Shown here piece after piece: positions 54,811 to 62,891 of a DNA stretch of 64,000 nt. The position numbers and the translations under genes are program-made. The DNA comes from Streptomyces sp. YIM 121038 (GTDB taxonomy: Bacteria > Actinomycetota > Actinomycetes > Streptomycetales > Streptomycetaceae), in assembly GCF_006088715.1 (NCBI RefSeq), contig NZ_CP030771.1, forward strand, positions 6,529,501-6,593,500. Direction: 5' to 3'. The notes beneath the pieces were generated by a model. That model was not told the origin of the DNA. It did not search any database and saw only the letters and a program-made list of their open reading frames with translations. How positions within the stretch are numbered: position 1 is the first letter of the stretch; each line of letters opens with the position of its first letter.

Positions 54811-56052
54811 GTGAACGGGCGACCGATATCGGGGGCGTCGGCCCATGCGCGAAAGCGCGCGGGGCGGCGGGGCGCCAGGGGACTGACCGCGGTGGTGTCG
54901 GGGGCGACGCTGCTGCTCGTGGCCGCGTGCGGAGGCGGCTCGGACTCGGGGGACGGGGGCGGGGGCAAGGACGGGGCGGACTCGGACAAGCCGTCGCAGG
55001 CCGTCGTGACCATCGCCCCCAAGGACGGTGCGAACGCCGTGGCGACCGCCGGGGCGCTGCGGATATCGGCCGCCAAGGGCAAGCTGACCGAGGTCTCGGT
55101 CAAGGACCCCAAGGGCAAGCCGGTGCCCGGGAAGATCGTCGCGGATGGCGCGAAATGGTCCCCCGAGCGGCACCTCGCCTCCGGCACCAAGTACAAGGTC
55201 CACGCGATCGCCAAGGACTCCGACGGCCGCGTCGCGGCCAAGGACTCGTCGTTCACGACGCTCGTGCCGAAGAACACCTTCGTCGGCCAGTTCGCGCCGG
55301 AGGACGGCACGAAGGTCGGCGTCGGCATGCCGTTCTCGGTGCGCTTCACGCGGGGCATCACCGCGCCGGACGCCGTCGAGAAGGCGATCGACATCAAGAC
55401 CGAGCCCTCGGTGCCGGTCGAGGGCCACTGGTTCGGCAACGACCGCCTGGACTTCCGCCCCGAGAAGTACTGGAAGCCGGGCACCAAGGTCACCGTCCGG
55501 ATGAACCTGGACGGGGTCGAGGGCCGCCCGGGCGTCTACGGCAAGCAGGTCAAGACGCTCCGCTTCGAGATCGGCCGCAGCCAGGTCTCCGTCGTGGACG
55601 TCAAGACCAAGCAGATGACCGTCAAGCGCGACGGCAAGGTCATCAAGAAGATCCCCGTCACCACGGGCAAGCCCGGGTACGAGACGTGGAACGGCCAGAT
55701 GGTCATCAGCGAGCGCCTCAAGGTCACGCGCATGAACGGCGAGACCGTCGGCTACGGCGGCGAGTACGACATCAAGGACGTGCCGCACGCCCAGCGCCTG
55801 TCCACCTCCGGCACCTTCATCCACGGCAACTACTGGGGCGGCGGCGCCTTCGGCAACTACAACGCCTCGCACGGCTGCATCGGCCTGCGCGACGTGCGCG
55901 GCGGCTACGACAAGAACGTCTCCGCGGCCTGGTTCTTCGACCGTTCGATGGTCGGCGACGTGGTGGTCGTCAAGAACTCCAACGACAAGGTCATCGCCCC
56001 GGACAACGGCTACAACGGCTGGAACATGTCCTGGGACGAGTGGAAGGCGTAG
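54811..56052 (+). CDS. L,D-transpeptidase lipoprotein, copy 2
   Basis: A 413-residue paralogue of the preceding enzyme. The lipobox LLLVAAC places the lipidated Cys at residue 40, followed by a Gly/Ser/Asp-rich linker. Two Ig-like domains (sharing FRPEKYWKPGTKVTV with copy 1) lead to a YkuD domain with HGNYWGGGAFGNYNASHGC (catalytic Cys356) and GYGGEYDI. It lacks the long basic tail of copy 1. GTG 54811 has GAGGGGAG 7 bases upstream. It has its own promoter region, possibly of ECF type, so the two enzymes may be expressed under different conditions. Confidence 0.93.
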   Translation: MNGRPISGASAHARKRAGRRGARGLTAVVSGATLLLVAACGGGSDSGDGGGGKDGADSDKPSQAVVTIAPKDGANAVATAGALRISAAKGKLTEVSVKDPKGKPVPGKIVADGAKWSPERHLASGTKYKVHAIAKDSDGRVAAKDSSFTTLVPKNTFVGQFAPEDGTKVGVGMPFSVRFTRGITAPDAVEKAIDIKTEPSVPVEGHWFGNDRLDFRPEKYWKPGTKVTVRMNLDGVEGRPGVYGKQVKTLRFEIGRSQVSVVDVKTKQMTVKRDGKVIKKIPVTTGKPGYETWNGQMVISERLKVTRMNGETVGYGGEYDIKDVPHAQRLSTSGTFIHGNYWGGGAFGNYNASHGCIGLRDVRGGYDKNVSAAWFFDRSMVGDVVVVKNSNDKVIAPDNGYNGWNMSWDEWKA

Positions 56053-56074
56053 CGCCCTCGCGTACTCCTCGACG

Positions 56075-56111
56075 GGGCCCGGTGCACGGTGTGACCAAGT
56101 GCACCGGGCCC
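56075..56111 (+). terminator. Perfect 13-bp hairpin terminator
   Basis: GGGCCCGGTGCAC (56075-56087) pairs with GTGCACCGGGCCC (56099-56111), with an 11-base loop, starting 23 bases past the L,D-transpeptidase stop and ending just before the enoyl-CoA hydratase gene. Confidence 0.85.
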
Positions 56112-56142
56112 TTCTGCGCTAACGACCGCTAACGTGCCCGTC

Positions 56143-56913
56143 ATGACATCTGTGCATCTCGAAGTCGCCGAGGGCGTCGGTACGATCCGCCTCGACCGCC
56201 CGCCCATGAACGCCCTGGACATCGAGCTCCAGGACCGCCTGAAGGAGCTCGCGGCGGAGGCCACCGACCGCGACGACGTGCGGGCCGTCGTGATCTACGG
56301 CGGGGAGAAGGTGTTCGCGGCGGGCGCGGACATCAAGGAGATGCAGAACATGGACCACCGGGCCATGGTGCTGCGCTCCCGGGCCCTGCAGGACGCCTTC
56401 ACCGCGATCGCCCGCATCCCCAAGCCCGTCGTCGCCGCCGTCACCGGCTACGCCCTCGGCGGCGGCTGCGAGCTCGCGCTCTGCGCGGACTTCCGCGTCG
56501 CGGGCGACAACGCCAAGCTCGGCCAGCCGGAGATCCTGCTCGGCCTGATCCCGGGCGCCGGCGGCACCCAGCGCCTGCCGCGCCTGATCGGCCCGTCCAA
56601 GGCCAAGGACCTCATCTTCACCGGCCGCCAGGTCAAGGCCGACGAGGCCCTCGCCATCGGCCTGGTGGACCGCGTGGTGCCCGCCGCCGACGTGTACACC
56701 GAGGCCCACGCGTGGGCGGCGCGGCTCGCCCGCGGCCCGGCGCTCGCGCTGCGCGCCGCGAAGGAGGCCGTCGACCAGGGCCTGGAGGCGGACATCGACA
56801 CCGGGCTCGCCGTGGAGCGCACCTGGTTCGCGGGCCTCTTCGCCACCGAGGACCGCGAGCGCGGCATGCGCAGCTTCGTGGAGGACGGGCCAGGTAAGGC
56901 TAAGTTCCTCTGA
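56143..56913 (+). CDS. Enoyl-CoA hydratase/isomerase (crotonase family)
   Basis: A 256-residue crotonase-fold enzyme. The oxyanion-hole regions are FAAGADIKEMQNM and VTGYALGGGCELAL. Both catalytic glutamates of true hydratases are in place (GGCELAL and GQPEILLGLIPGAGG). The C-terminal trimerisation helix ends DRERGMRSFVEDG. It would hydrate 2-enoyl-CoA esters in fatty acid or phenylacetate degradation. The pathway cannot be decided because no other beta-oxidation gene is adjacent. ATG 56143 is taken; a GTG 9 bases upstream (56134) is the alternative. No strong ribosome site precedes either. Confidence 0.9.
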   Translation: MTSVHLEVAEGVGTIRLDRPPMNALDIELQDRLKELAAEATDRDDVRAVVIYGGEKVFAAGADIKEMQNMDHRAMVLRSRALQDAFTAIARIPKPVVAAVTGYALGGGCELALCADFRVAGDNAKLGQPEILLGLIPGAGGTQRLPRLIGPSKAKDLIFTGRQVKADEALAIGLVDRVVPAADVYTEAHAWAARLARGPALALRAAKEAVDQGLEADIDTGLAVERTWFAGLFATEDRERGMRSFVEDGPGKAKFL

Positions 56914-56972
56914 GATCCGGCCAGTTGAGGTTCCGTCAGCCAAAGTTTCCCCCGAAGGGGCGGATTGTCGCA

Positions 56973-56993
56973 GGCTTAAGAGAGCCTTAAGCC
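56973..56993. promoter_or_regulatory. Palindrome upstream of the RsbW-like gene
   Basis: GGCTTAAG (56973-56980) and CTTAAGCC (56986-56993) form a perfect 8-bp inverted repeat with a 5-base centre in a 252-base gene-free gap. It may serve as an operator for the downstream ATP-binding protein gene or as a weak terminator of the hydratase gene. Confidence 0.45.
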
Positions 56994-57165
56994 CGCCGCT
57001 TTCGAGGCGCTCTGTGATCTCTGATGAGCACGCAGTCATCGCAGGTCAGGATGGGTGTACCGAACCTCTAACTGCCCATGGCATATGACGTGCCCGCCCC
57101 CTGGAACGGAAGCTTCCGGGGGGCTCATTCCGCCGGAACGGCCCCAATGGGGCCCGGGGGCGGCC

Positions 57166-57681
57166 ATGATGGGGGGCATGGCGGGGCAGGAGGGCTTTGA
57201 ACAGTCGCGGCGGCGCGCGGGCGCCACCGCGGCGCGCTGGTCTCCGGCGGTGGAGGACGAACACGCCCTGAAGGCGCTGGAGTTGTTCGGCAACCCCACC
57301 GACGCCGAGGTCCAGCTCCCGTCCCGTCCCGAGTCCGCCGCCATCGCCCGCCGCCTCGCCCAGGTCGTCGTCCTGCGCCACTGGGGCCTGTCGCCCAAGC
57401 TCACCGAGGACGTCGTGCTCCTCGTGTCCGAGCTCGTCGGCAACGCCGTACGGCACACCGGCGCCCGCGTCTTCGGTCTGCGCACGCACCGGCGGCGCGG
57501 CTGGATCCGGGTCGAGGTCCGCGATCCCTCGCGCGGCCTGCCGTGTCTGATGCCCGTCCACGAGCTCGACATCAGCGGCCGCGGACTGTTCCTCGTCGAC
57601 AAGCTCGCCGACCGCTGGGGCGTGGACCTGCTGCCGCGCGGCAAGACGACGTGGTTCGAGATGCGCATCACCGACCGCTAG
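57166..57681 (+). CDS. RsbW/SpoIIAB-like ATP-binding regulatory protein
   Basis: A 171-residue GHKL-ATPase of the HATPase_c_2 type. A 55-residue N-terminal stretch (SPAVEDEHALKALELFGNPT) precedes the fold. The N box is VVLLVSELVGNAVRHTGA, then VRDPSRGLPCL in place of G1, and ISGRGLFLVDKLADRWGVD. There is no sensor or histidine-containing dimerisation domain, so it is likely an anti-sigma-type or partner-switching protein. Three in-frame ATGs (57166, 57169, 57178) compete; GGGGG lies 5 bases before the first. No sigma factor or anti-anti-sigma gene is beside it. Confidence 0.85.
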   Translation: MMGGMAGQEGFEQSRRRAGATAARWSPAVEDEHALKALELFGNPTDAEVQLPSRPESAAIARRLAQVVVLRHWGLSPKLTEDVVLLVSELVGNAVRHTGARVFGLRTHRRRGWIRVEVRDPSRGLPCLMPVHELDISGRGLFLVDKLADRWGVDLLPRGKTTWFEMRITDR

Positions 57682-58057
57682 CGGTCGCGCCCGTCCGGGT
57701 ACGCGAAAGCCCCCGGGGCCGTGGGTGGCGGCGCTGTCGGGGGCCTTCGAGCGGGGCCGGGACCGGTGTGGGTGTGGTCCGCGGCCCGTAAGGCGACGTA
57801 GCTCGGGTCAAAGAGGGTCGCTTCGTCGACTATGGCAGACGGGGGCCTCCGATCCAAAAGTCCCCATTCGGGCATTCATGGACGTACCATGACAGTTTAA
57901 AGGTGAATCCTTGGTGAGATAGAGCACGCGCCTTGTAAACGATGGCTAAACGGCGCCTGTGAGGGTCTATCGCGAGCCTAAGCGGAATCTCTTGGTCTGG
58001 ACCGCCCCTCATGTCAATCAGCGGCTTTCGGGGGCCGCCGCCCTATAAATGGGTCGC
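57682..58057. promoter_or_regulatory. Gene-free region with terminator, low-GC segment and promoter
   Basis: Just past the ATP-binding gene, an imperfect hairpin (57704-57714 with 57739-57749, one mismatch) is a probable terminator. From about 57790 to 58010 the base composition drops well below the surroundings (for example ACAGTTTAAAGGTGAATCC near 57889). The 60-codon reading frame there has no GC3 bias and is probably not coding. At the end, TATAAA (58044-58049) sits 8 bases before the GTG start, implying a leaderless or nearly leaderless transcript for the next gene. A small RNA or regulatory leader is possible in the low-GC part. Confidence 0.5.
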
Positions 58058-58810
58058 GTGACTTCGACCGACCGGCGCGGCGCGCTGCGCATCGGCACCG
58101 GGCTCGCCCTCGCCCCCCTCGCGGGCTGCGCCACGGCGGCAGAGCGTGAGCCGCGCCCCGCGCGCACGCCGCACCGGGGGCCGGCGCCGGGCCCCCGCGC
58201 CTTCCCCGGCCTGCCCGTGCAGATCGCGCACAGCCCGCGCGGACGGCGTGAGGTCGCGCTCACCTTCCACGGCCAGGGCGACCCGGCCACCGCCCGCGCG
58301 CTGCTCGGCGAGGCCGAGCGGGCGGGCGCCCGCGTCACCGTCCTCGCCGTCGGCACCTGGCTCGACGAGCACCCCGACCTGGCCCGGCGCGTCCTCGACG
58401 GCGGCCACGACCTGGGCAACCACACCCTGCGCCACCGCGCCGTCAACAGCCTCCCCGAAGCCGAGGCCTACGCCGAGATCACCGGCTGCGCGGACCGCCT
58501 GCGGCGCCTCACCGGCGGCATCGGCAGCTGGTTCCGCCCCTCGCGGGCCGAGCGGGCGACGCCGCTGGTCGCCCGCCTGGCCCGGCGCGCGGGCTACCCG
58601 CACGTCCTCTCCTACGACGTCGACTCCCTCGACTTCACCTCGCCCGGCGCCCCGGCCGTCACCCGCAAGGTCGCCGCCGAGGTCCGTGCGGGCTCCGTGG
58701 TGAGCCTGCACTTCGGGTACGCGGACACGGTCGCCGCGCTCCCCGCCGTCCTGGACGACCTCCACCGCCGCGGCCTGCGCGCCGTCACGACCACGGAGCT
58801 GTTCACCTGA
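58058..58810 (+). CDS. NodB-fold polysaccharide deacetylase-like lipoprotein
   Basis: A 250-residue lipoprotein (lipobox APLAGC, Cys24) with a NodB-like fold. Motif 1, normally TFDDG, reads LTFHGQGD (H71-G72), so the catalytic base and metal-binding aspartates are not in the usual place. Motif 2 is kept as NHTLRH (H122, H126). Motif 3 has WFRPSRAERA. The end VVSLHFGYADT carries the last conserved histidine. It may have altered chemistry or be a non-catalytic binder of cell-wall glycans. GTG 58058 is preferred over ATG 58049, which overlaps the -10 box TATAAA. The stop overlaps the next gene's ATG (TGATG), giving a coupled pair with the YncE-like gene. Confidence 0.82.
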   Translation: MTSTDRRGALRIGTGLALAPLAGCATAAEREPRPARTPHRGPAPGPRAFPGLPVQIAHSPRGRREVALTFHGQGDPATARALLGEAERAGARVTVLAVGTWLDEHPDLARRVLDGGHDLGNHTLRHRAVNSLPEAEAYAEITGCADRLRRLTGGIGSWFRPSRAERATPLVARLARRAGYPHVLSYDVDSLDFTSPGAPAVTRKVAAEVRAGSVVSLHFGYADTVAALPAVLDDLHRRGLRAVTTTELFT

Positions 58811-59997
58811 TGCGACACCTGACCCTGGCCACGCGCGCCGCCGCCCTGCTCGCGGGCGCGGCCGTCCTCACCGCCCTCGCGGGCTGCGGCACCGAGCGCG
58901 GGGGCCGCGAGAACAAGGCCCTCGCGACCAAGGCGCCCGTCAAGCCCGCCGAGCCGAAGCGGGTCCATGGCCTGCCCGGGATGCCGCCGGTCCTCGACGC
59001 CAAGGACGTCTACGCCGCCGACCGCCCCAACAAGCTCTCCCCGGTGGTCAAGGACTTCCCGTCCCGCGTGTACGTGCCCAACACCAACTCCAACACGGTC
59101 TCCGTCATCGACCCCAGGACGTACAAGGTCATCGACACGATCCCCGTCGGCGTCCAGCCCCAGCACGTCGTCCCCTCCTGGGACATGAAGACGCTCTGGG
59201 TCAACAACAACCGCGGCCACACCCTCACGCCCATCGACCCCAGGACCGGCGACGCGGGCAAGCCGGTCGAGGTCCACGACCCGTACAACCTCTACTTCAC
59301 GCCCAACGGCAAGTACGCCGTCGTGATGGCGTCCCTCGACCGCGAGCTGGTCTTCCGCGACCCGCACACCATGGAGCGGAAGAAGACCGTCCCGGTCAGC
59401 TGCTACGGCGTCAACCACGCCGACTTCTCCCTCGACGGCCGCTACTTCATCGTCTCCTGCGAGTTCAGCGGCGAGCTCCTGAAGGTCGACACCGAGAAGA
59501 TGAAGGTCGTCGGCCAGCAGAAGCTGCCCTTCGACGGGGCCATGCCGCAGGACGTGAAGATGTCCCCCGACGGCAAGAAGTTCTACGTCGCCGACATGAT
59601 GGCCGACGGCATGTGGGTCCTCGACGGCGACACCTTCGGCAAGCCCAAGCTCCTGCCCACCGGCAAGGGCTGCCACGGCCTGTACGTCAGCCGCGACTCC
59701 CGCGAGATGTACGTGTCGAACCGGGGCGAGGGCACGGTCTCCGTCTTCGACTTCCACCGGGACGGGCTCACCAAGAAGTGGCGCCTGCCGGACGGCGGGA
59801 GCCCGGACATGGGCGGCGTCTCGGCCGACGGCCACACGCTGTGGCTCTCCGGCCGGTACGACTCCGAGGTCTACGCCATCGACACCCGGACCGGCGTCCA
59901 GGTGGCCCGCATCCCCGTGGGCGGGGGCCCGCACGGCCTGGCCGTCTACCCGCAGCCGGGCCGGTACTCACTGGGGCACACGGGCATCTTCCGCTGA
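58810..59997 (+). CDS. YncE-family beta-propeller lipoprotein
   Basis: A 395-residue exported protein. A signal peptide ends in the lipobox ALAGC (Cys26). The rest is a seven-bladed YVTN/YncE-type beta-propeller with repeated strands such as VPNTNSNTVSVIDPRTYKVI, VSNRGEGTVSVFDFHRDG and LSGRYDSEVYAIDTRTGVQV. Such proteins bind ligands, DNA or surface polymers. The precise role is unknown. It is translationally coupled to the NodB-like lipoprotein gene (TGATG at 58808-58812), so both products probably act together outside the membrane on cell-envelope glycans. Confidence 0.88.
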   Translation: MRHLTLATRAAALLAGAAVLTALAGCGTERGGRENKALATKAPVKPAEPKRVHGLPGMPPVLDAKDVYAADRPNKLSPVVKDFPSRVYVPNTNSNTVSVIDPRTYKVIDTIPVGVQPQHVVPSWDMKTLWVNNNRGHTLTPIDPRTGDAGKPVEVHDPYNLYFTPNGKYAVVMASLDRELVFRDPHTMERKKTVPVSCYGVNHADFSLDGRYFIVSCEFSGELLKVDTEKMKVVGQQKLPFDGAMPQDVKMSPDGKKFYVADMMADGMWVLDGDTFGKPKLLPTGKGCHGLYVSRDSREMYVSNRGEGTVSVFDFHRDGLTKKWRLPDGGSPDMGGVSADGHTLWLSGRYDSEVYAIDTRTGVQVARIPVGGGPHGLAVYPQPGRYSLGHTGIFR

Positions 59998-60009
59998 CAA
60001 GGGCTGTCG

Positions 60010-60669
60010 CTACCGGGCGGAGAACAGGGCCTCCGCGCCCACCGGGCGGAACCCCGCCGCCTGGAAGGCTCGGACGCTGCGGGAGTTGCCGGGGGCCTGC
60101 TGGGCCCACACCGGTGCGCCTTCGGGGGCGAGGTGCCGCGCCGCCGAGGCGAGGGCCCGGCCGAGCCCGCGGTGGCGTGCCGACTCGTCGACCTCCACGG
60201 AGACCTCCCAGCGCCCCGCGACCCCGCGCCCGAGGACGACGACGCCGCCCGCTCCGGACGTCCACACCCGCACGTCGTCACGCCGCTTGAGGGCCCGCGC
60301 CACGCGAGGGTGGCCGGGGTCGTCCAGCTCGCGCAGGCCGAGCGCGGGGTCGGGCGGACCGGGCAGGGCGGAGGCGACCGTGACGAGGTCGATGGTGTCG
60401 ACCGCGCGGCCGGTCCGCTGCCCGAAGGCGGTGAGGAACGCCGGGTTCATCGTCGCGGCCAGCGGGTCGCAGCCGACGGCGGCCACGGTGGCACGTACCC
60501 AGTCCGGGTCCTCGTCGGTGAAGACGACCGAGTGCGCGGTGAACGACATCACTCCCGCGTCGCGCGGGGAGGGCTGCGGGACGACGGTCGTGGCACCGTC
60601 GGCGGGCGGGAAGTCGCCCTGGACGGCCGCGACGAGGATGTCACCGAACGTCGCTGATGCGCTGGCCAT
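60010..60669 (-). CDS. GNAT-family N-acetyltransferase
   Basis: A 219-residue acetyltransferase. The acetyl-CoA binding motif is in the C-terminal half: VSVEVDESARHRGLGRALAS (the R/Q-x-x-G-x-G/A signature is RHRGLGRA), followed by the core strand VWAQQAPGNSRSVRAFQAAGF. The first 110 residues are less conserved and may form a second, inactive GNAT half. The substrate is not predictable. ATG 60669 was chosen because AAGGAG lies 8 bases upstream. The gene is convergent with the YncE-like gene (12 bases apart) and divergent from the EF-hand gene. Confidence 0.87.
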   Translation of the reverse strand: MASASATFGDILVAAVQGDFPPADGATTVVPQPSPRDAGVMSFTAHSVVFTDEDPDWVRATVAAVGCDPLAATMNPAFLTAFGQRTGRAVDTIDLVTVASALPGPPDPALGLRELDDPGHPRVARALKRRDDVRVWTSGAGGVVVLGRGVAGRWEVSVEVDESARHRGLGRALASAARHLAPEGAPVWAQQAPGNSRSVRAFQAAGFRPVGAEALFSAR

Positions 60670-60750
60670 GGCCGGACTCCTTGCAATCGTCACTCAGACC
60701 GGCCGTTACCCTAACCCCCGTCAGTAGGACACGAGGAAGGGGCGGACCCG

Positions 60751-60966
60751 GTGGCGGACATCGAGGAAGCACGCAAGCAGTTCGACCGGTTCGACGCGGA
60801 CGGCGACGGCTACATCACGGCGGCGGAGTACAAGACCGCCATGGCGCAGATGGGGGACTGGAACGTCACCGAGTCGGTGGCCGAGGCCATCATCAAGTCC
60901 AAGGACCTGAACGGCGACAAGCTGCTCTCCTTCGACGAGTTCTGGGCCAGCCTGAACAAGGCCTGA
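60751..60966 (+). CDS. Small EF-hand calcium-binding protein
   Basis: A 71-residue protein that consists of two EF-hands, like the CabB-type proteins of Streptomyces. Loop 1 is DADGDGYITAAE (residues 15-26), fully canonical. Loop 2 is DLNGDKLLSFDE (52-63), also with D, N, D and E at the calcium positions. There is no signal peptide, so it acts in the cytosol as a calcium buffer or sensor. It starts with GTG at 60751; a GGAAGGGG stretch lies 10 or more bases upstream. A strong terminator follows at 60984-61012. Confidence 0.92.
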   Translation: MADIEEARKQFDRFDADGDGYITAAEYKTAMAQMGDWNVTESVAEAIIKSKDLNGDKLLSFDEFWASLNKA

Positions 60967-60983
60967 GCAGACCTCGCAGCACC

Positions 60984-61012
60984 GGACGGGCCAGGATTCT
61001 CCTGGCCCGTCC
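60984..61012 (+). terminator. Perfect 13-bp hairpin terminator
   Basis: GGACGGGCCAGGA (60984-60996) pairs with TCCTGGCCCGTCC (61000-61012), with a 3-base loop TTC, 18 bases past the EF-hand gene stop. Confidence 0.9.
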
Positions 61013-61072
61013 GACGTTTCACGCTCCGTGCCCGGCGCCCCTGGCACCCCGCCCCTTCATCGCGCTGGCGCG

Positions 61073-61098
61073 CTCGTCCTCAAACGCCGGACGGGCTG
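61073..61098. repeat. Short dispersed Streptomyces-type repeat
   Basis: The 26 bases contain GTCCTCAAACGCCGGACGGG followed by CTG. I recognise the reverse complement, beginning CAGCCCGTCCGGCGTTTGAG, as a sequence scattered between genes in many Streptomyces genomes. There is one copy in this window, in the gap between the EF-hand and lysozyme genes (60967-61238), which has no gene. Confidence 0.6.
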
Positions 61099-61238
61099 CA
61101 TACCCACGGCCCGAGCCGGAGACCTCGGCGCCGCGCACGTCGTCGTGACGGACTCCGCGAAGGACGTCGCGGGGGAGACCGGGCGGCACCCTGGGCAAGA
61201 TCGTGGTGCGGCCGTAGCCACGGGGGCGCGGGGCCGGG

Positions 61239-61790
61239 CTACGGCGTGGCCCAGTCCCGCATCGCGTCCTTGTCGGGGAAGTCCGCCACGTTCTTGTCCA
61301 GGGGCGTCGACGTGTACTGGTGGATGCGCCACTCGGCGCGGATGCGGGGCTTGCCCGCCGCCACGTAGTCGGCGATCCACAGGCCGTCGCCCGCGTACGA
61401 CGTCGTGTCCCGGTTCAGCCAGAAGTCGCGGTTGGTGTACAGGACGGTCCGCAGGTTCGGGCGGAGCCGCTTCACCTCCTTGATGAAGCGGTCCTTCTCC
61501 GCGTTCGTCGCCGCCGTGTGGTCGCCCGTCCACTCCCAGTCGACGGCCAGGAAGTCGCCCGCCCGCTCCGGGGCCTCGGCCACGAAGTACTCCGCCTGGG
61601 CCGTGATGTTGCCGGGCCACAGGAAGTGGTAGAAGCCCAGGACGCAGTCGGCGTCACGGGCGCGTTCCGTCTGGGCCGCCAGGCGTGGATTGATGTAGGA
61701 GCGGCCCTCGGTGGCCTTGACGACGACGAAGGAGACGCCGTCGGTCGAGAAGGACGACTGGTGGGAACTGACGTCGATGCCGCGCAGCAT
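61239..61790 (-). CDS. GH25 lysozyme-like muramidase
   Basis: A 183-residue protein that is essentially one GH25 (Chalaropsis-type lysozyme) domain. It begins MLRGIDVSSHQ with the first catalytic-face aspartate, then VSFVVVKATEG, LGFYHFLWPG and the AVDWEWTGD segment holding the DxE catalytic pair, and ends IRAEWRIHQYTSTPLDKNVADF. No signal peptide is seen, so export would need another route, or it acts on release. ATG 61790 has GGAGG 7 bases upstream; longer in-frame starts read through repetitive sequence and are less likely. Confidence 0.86.
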   Translation of the reverse strand: MLRGIDVSSHQSSFSTDGVSFVVVKATEGRSYINPRLAAQTERARDADCVLGFYHFLWPGNITAQAEYFVAEAPERAGDFLAVDWEWTGDHTAATNAEKDRFIKEVKRLRPNLRTVLYTNRDFWLNRDTTSYAGDGLWIADYVAAGKPRIRAEWRIHQYTSTPLDKNVADFPDKDAMRDWATP

Positions 61791-61995
61791 GAATGGCCTC
61801 CGGAGGCGGGGGAGGAGGGAAGCGGGTCGCGGCCGGGGAACGGGGGGTGGGGGGTTCGCCCCGGCGGTCGGTGAGCGGTCGGCGAGCGGTCGGTGAAACG
61901 TGAACTGCTGACTGTGGATTGACCGTTCCCCCCTACTGGCGTTCCCATCCATACTGAGGGCTCTTCCCACGCCCCCCACCCCCACGGGAACCCAC

Positions 61996-62871
61996 ATGGC
62001 CCTCAGCCGTCGCACCTTCCTCGCCGCCGCCGGTGCCACCGCGTCCGCCGCCCTCGTCGGCACGTCCACGGCGCGGGCCGTCGCCCGCCCCCTCGACGGC
62101 CGCGACTGGCTGGCGGGGATCGACTCCTCGACTCCCCTCCAGCGCCTCACGATTCCCGGTACGCACGACTCCGGGGCCCGCTTCGGCGGCTGGTGGGCGG
62201 AGTGCCAGAACACCACGCTCGGCCAGCAACTGGCCTCCGGCATACGGTTCCTGGACATCCGGTGCCGGGCCTTCGAGGGCTCCTTCACCATCCACCACGC
62301 GGCGTTCTACCAGAACCTGAACTTCGACGACGTGCTCGGCTCCTGCCGGGACCTCCTGGCCGCCCGGCCGTCGGAGACCGTCCTCATGCGGGTCAAGCAG
62401 GAGTACTCGCAGGAGGGCGACAGCGCGTTCCGCGCGATCTTCGACGACTATCTGGACCGGCGCGGGTGGCGGTCCCTCTTCCACATCGGGCAGGCCTGGC
62501 CGCGCCTCGGCGACGTGCGCGGCCGCGTCGTCCTCATCGCCGACAACGGCGGCCTGCCGGGCGGCATCCGGTGGGGCGACACCGGGACCTTCGACCTCCA
62601 GGACGACTGGAACGCCGCCCCGGGGGCGAAGTACCCGAAGGTCGAGGCGCACTTCCGCAAGGCCGCGGCCCAGCCCGGCAAGCAGTACGTCAACTTCGTG
62701 AGCACGGCGGCCGGGCTGCCGCCGCGCTGGAACTCCGACGAGCTGAACCCGAAGGCGCACGCCCTCCTGGAGAGCGCCGAGGGGCGGGCCTGGCGTGGGC
62801 TCGGGATCGTGCCGATGGACTACCCGAACACCCGCGCCGGCCTGGTGGAGTCACTCATCGCCCACAACTAG
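61996..62871 (+). CDS. Secreted PI-PLC-like phospholipase
   Basis: A 291-residue phosphatidylinositol-specific phospholipase C-type protein. The twin-arginine signal MALSRRTFLAAAGA is followed by a hydrophobic core to about residue 28. The PI-PLC X domain has TIPGTHDSG (first catalytic His, H57), FLDIRCRAFEG and TIHHAAFYQ (second His at about 100), LMRVKQEYS and GRVVLIADNGG. It would cleave inositol phospholipids or GPI-like anchors outside the cell. ATG 61996 begins the Tat signal. It stands alone, between the lysozyme (divergent) and sdaA (convergent). Confidence 0.9.
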   Translation: MALSRRTFLAAAGATASAALVGTSTARAVARPLDGRDWLAGIDSSTPLQRLTIPGTHDSGARFGGWWAECQNTTLGQQLASGIRFLDIRCRAFEGSFTIHHAAFYQNLNFDDVLGSCRDLLAARPSETVLMRVKQEYSQEGDSAFRAIFDDYLDRRGWRSLFHIGQAWPRLGDVRGRVVLIADNGGLPGGIRWGDTGTFDLQDDWNAAPGAKYPKVEAHFRKAAAQPGKQYVNFVSTAAGLPPRWNSDELNPKAHALLESAEGRAWRGLGIVPMDYPNTRAGLVESLIAHN

Positions 62872-62891
62872 GGCCCTCGCGAAGGCCCGGG

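Noticed and set aside
57880..57960. Possible c-di-AMP (ydaO-type) or c-di-GMP riboswitch in the low-GC leader
   Set aside because: A GGTGAATCC and a CTAAACGG stretch look similar to fragments of known consensus, but the conserved 3' core and junction elements are missing and the order is wrong.
57830..58012. 60-codon minus-strand reading frame in the low-GC region
   Set aside because: Third-position GC is near 50 percent, TTA and CTA codons occur and no ribosome site is seen, so it is unlike every real gene here.
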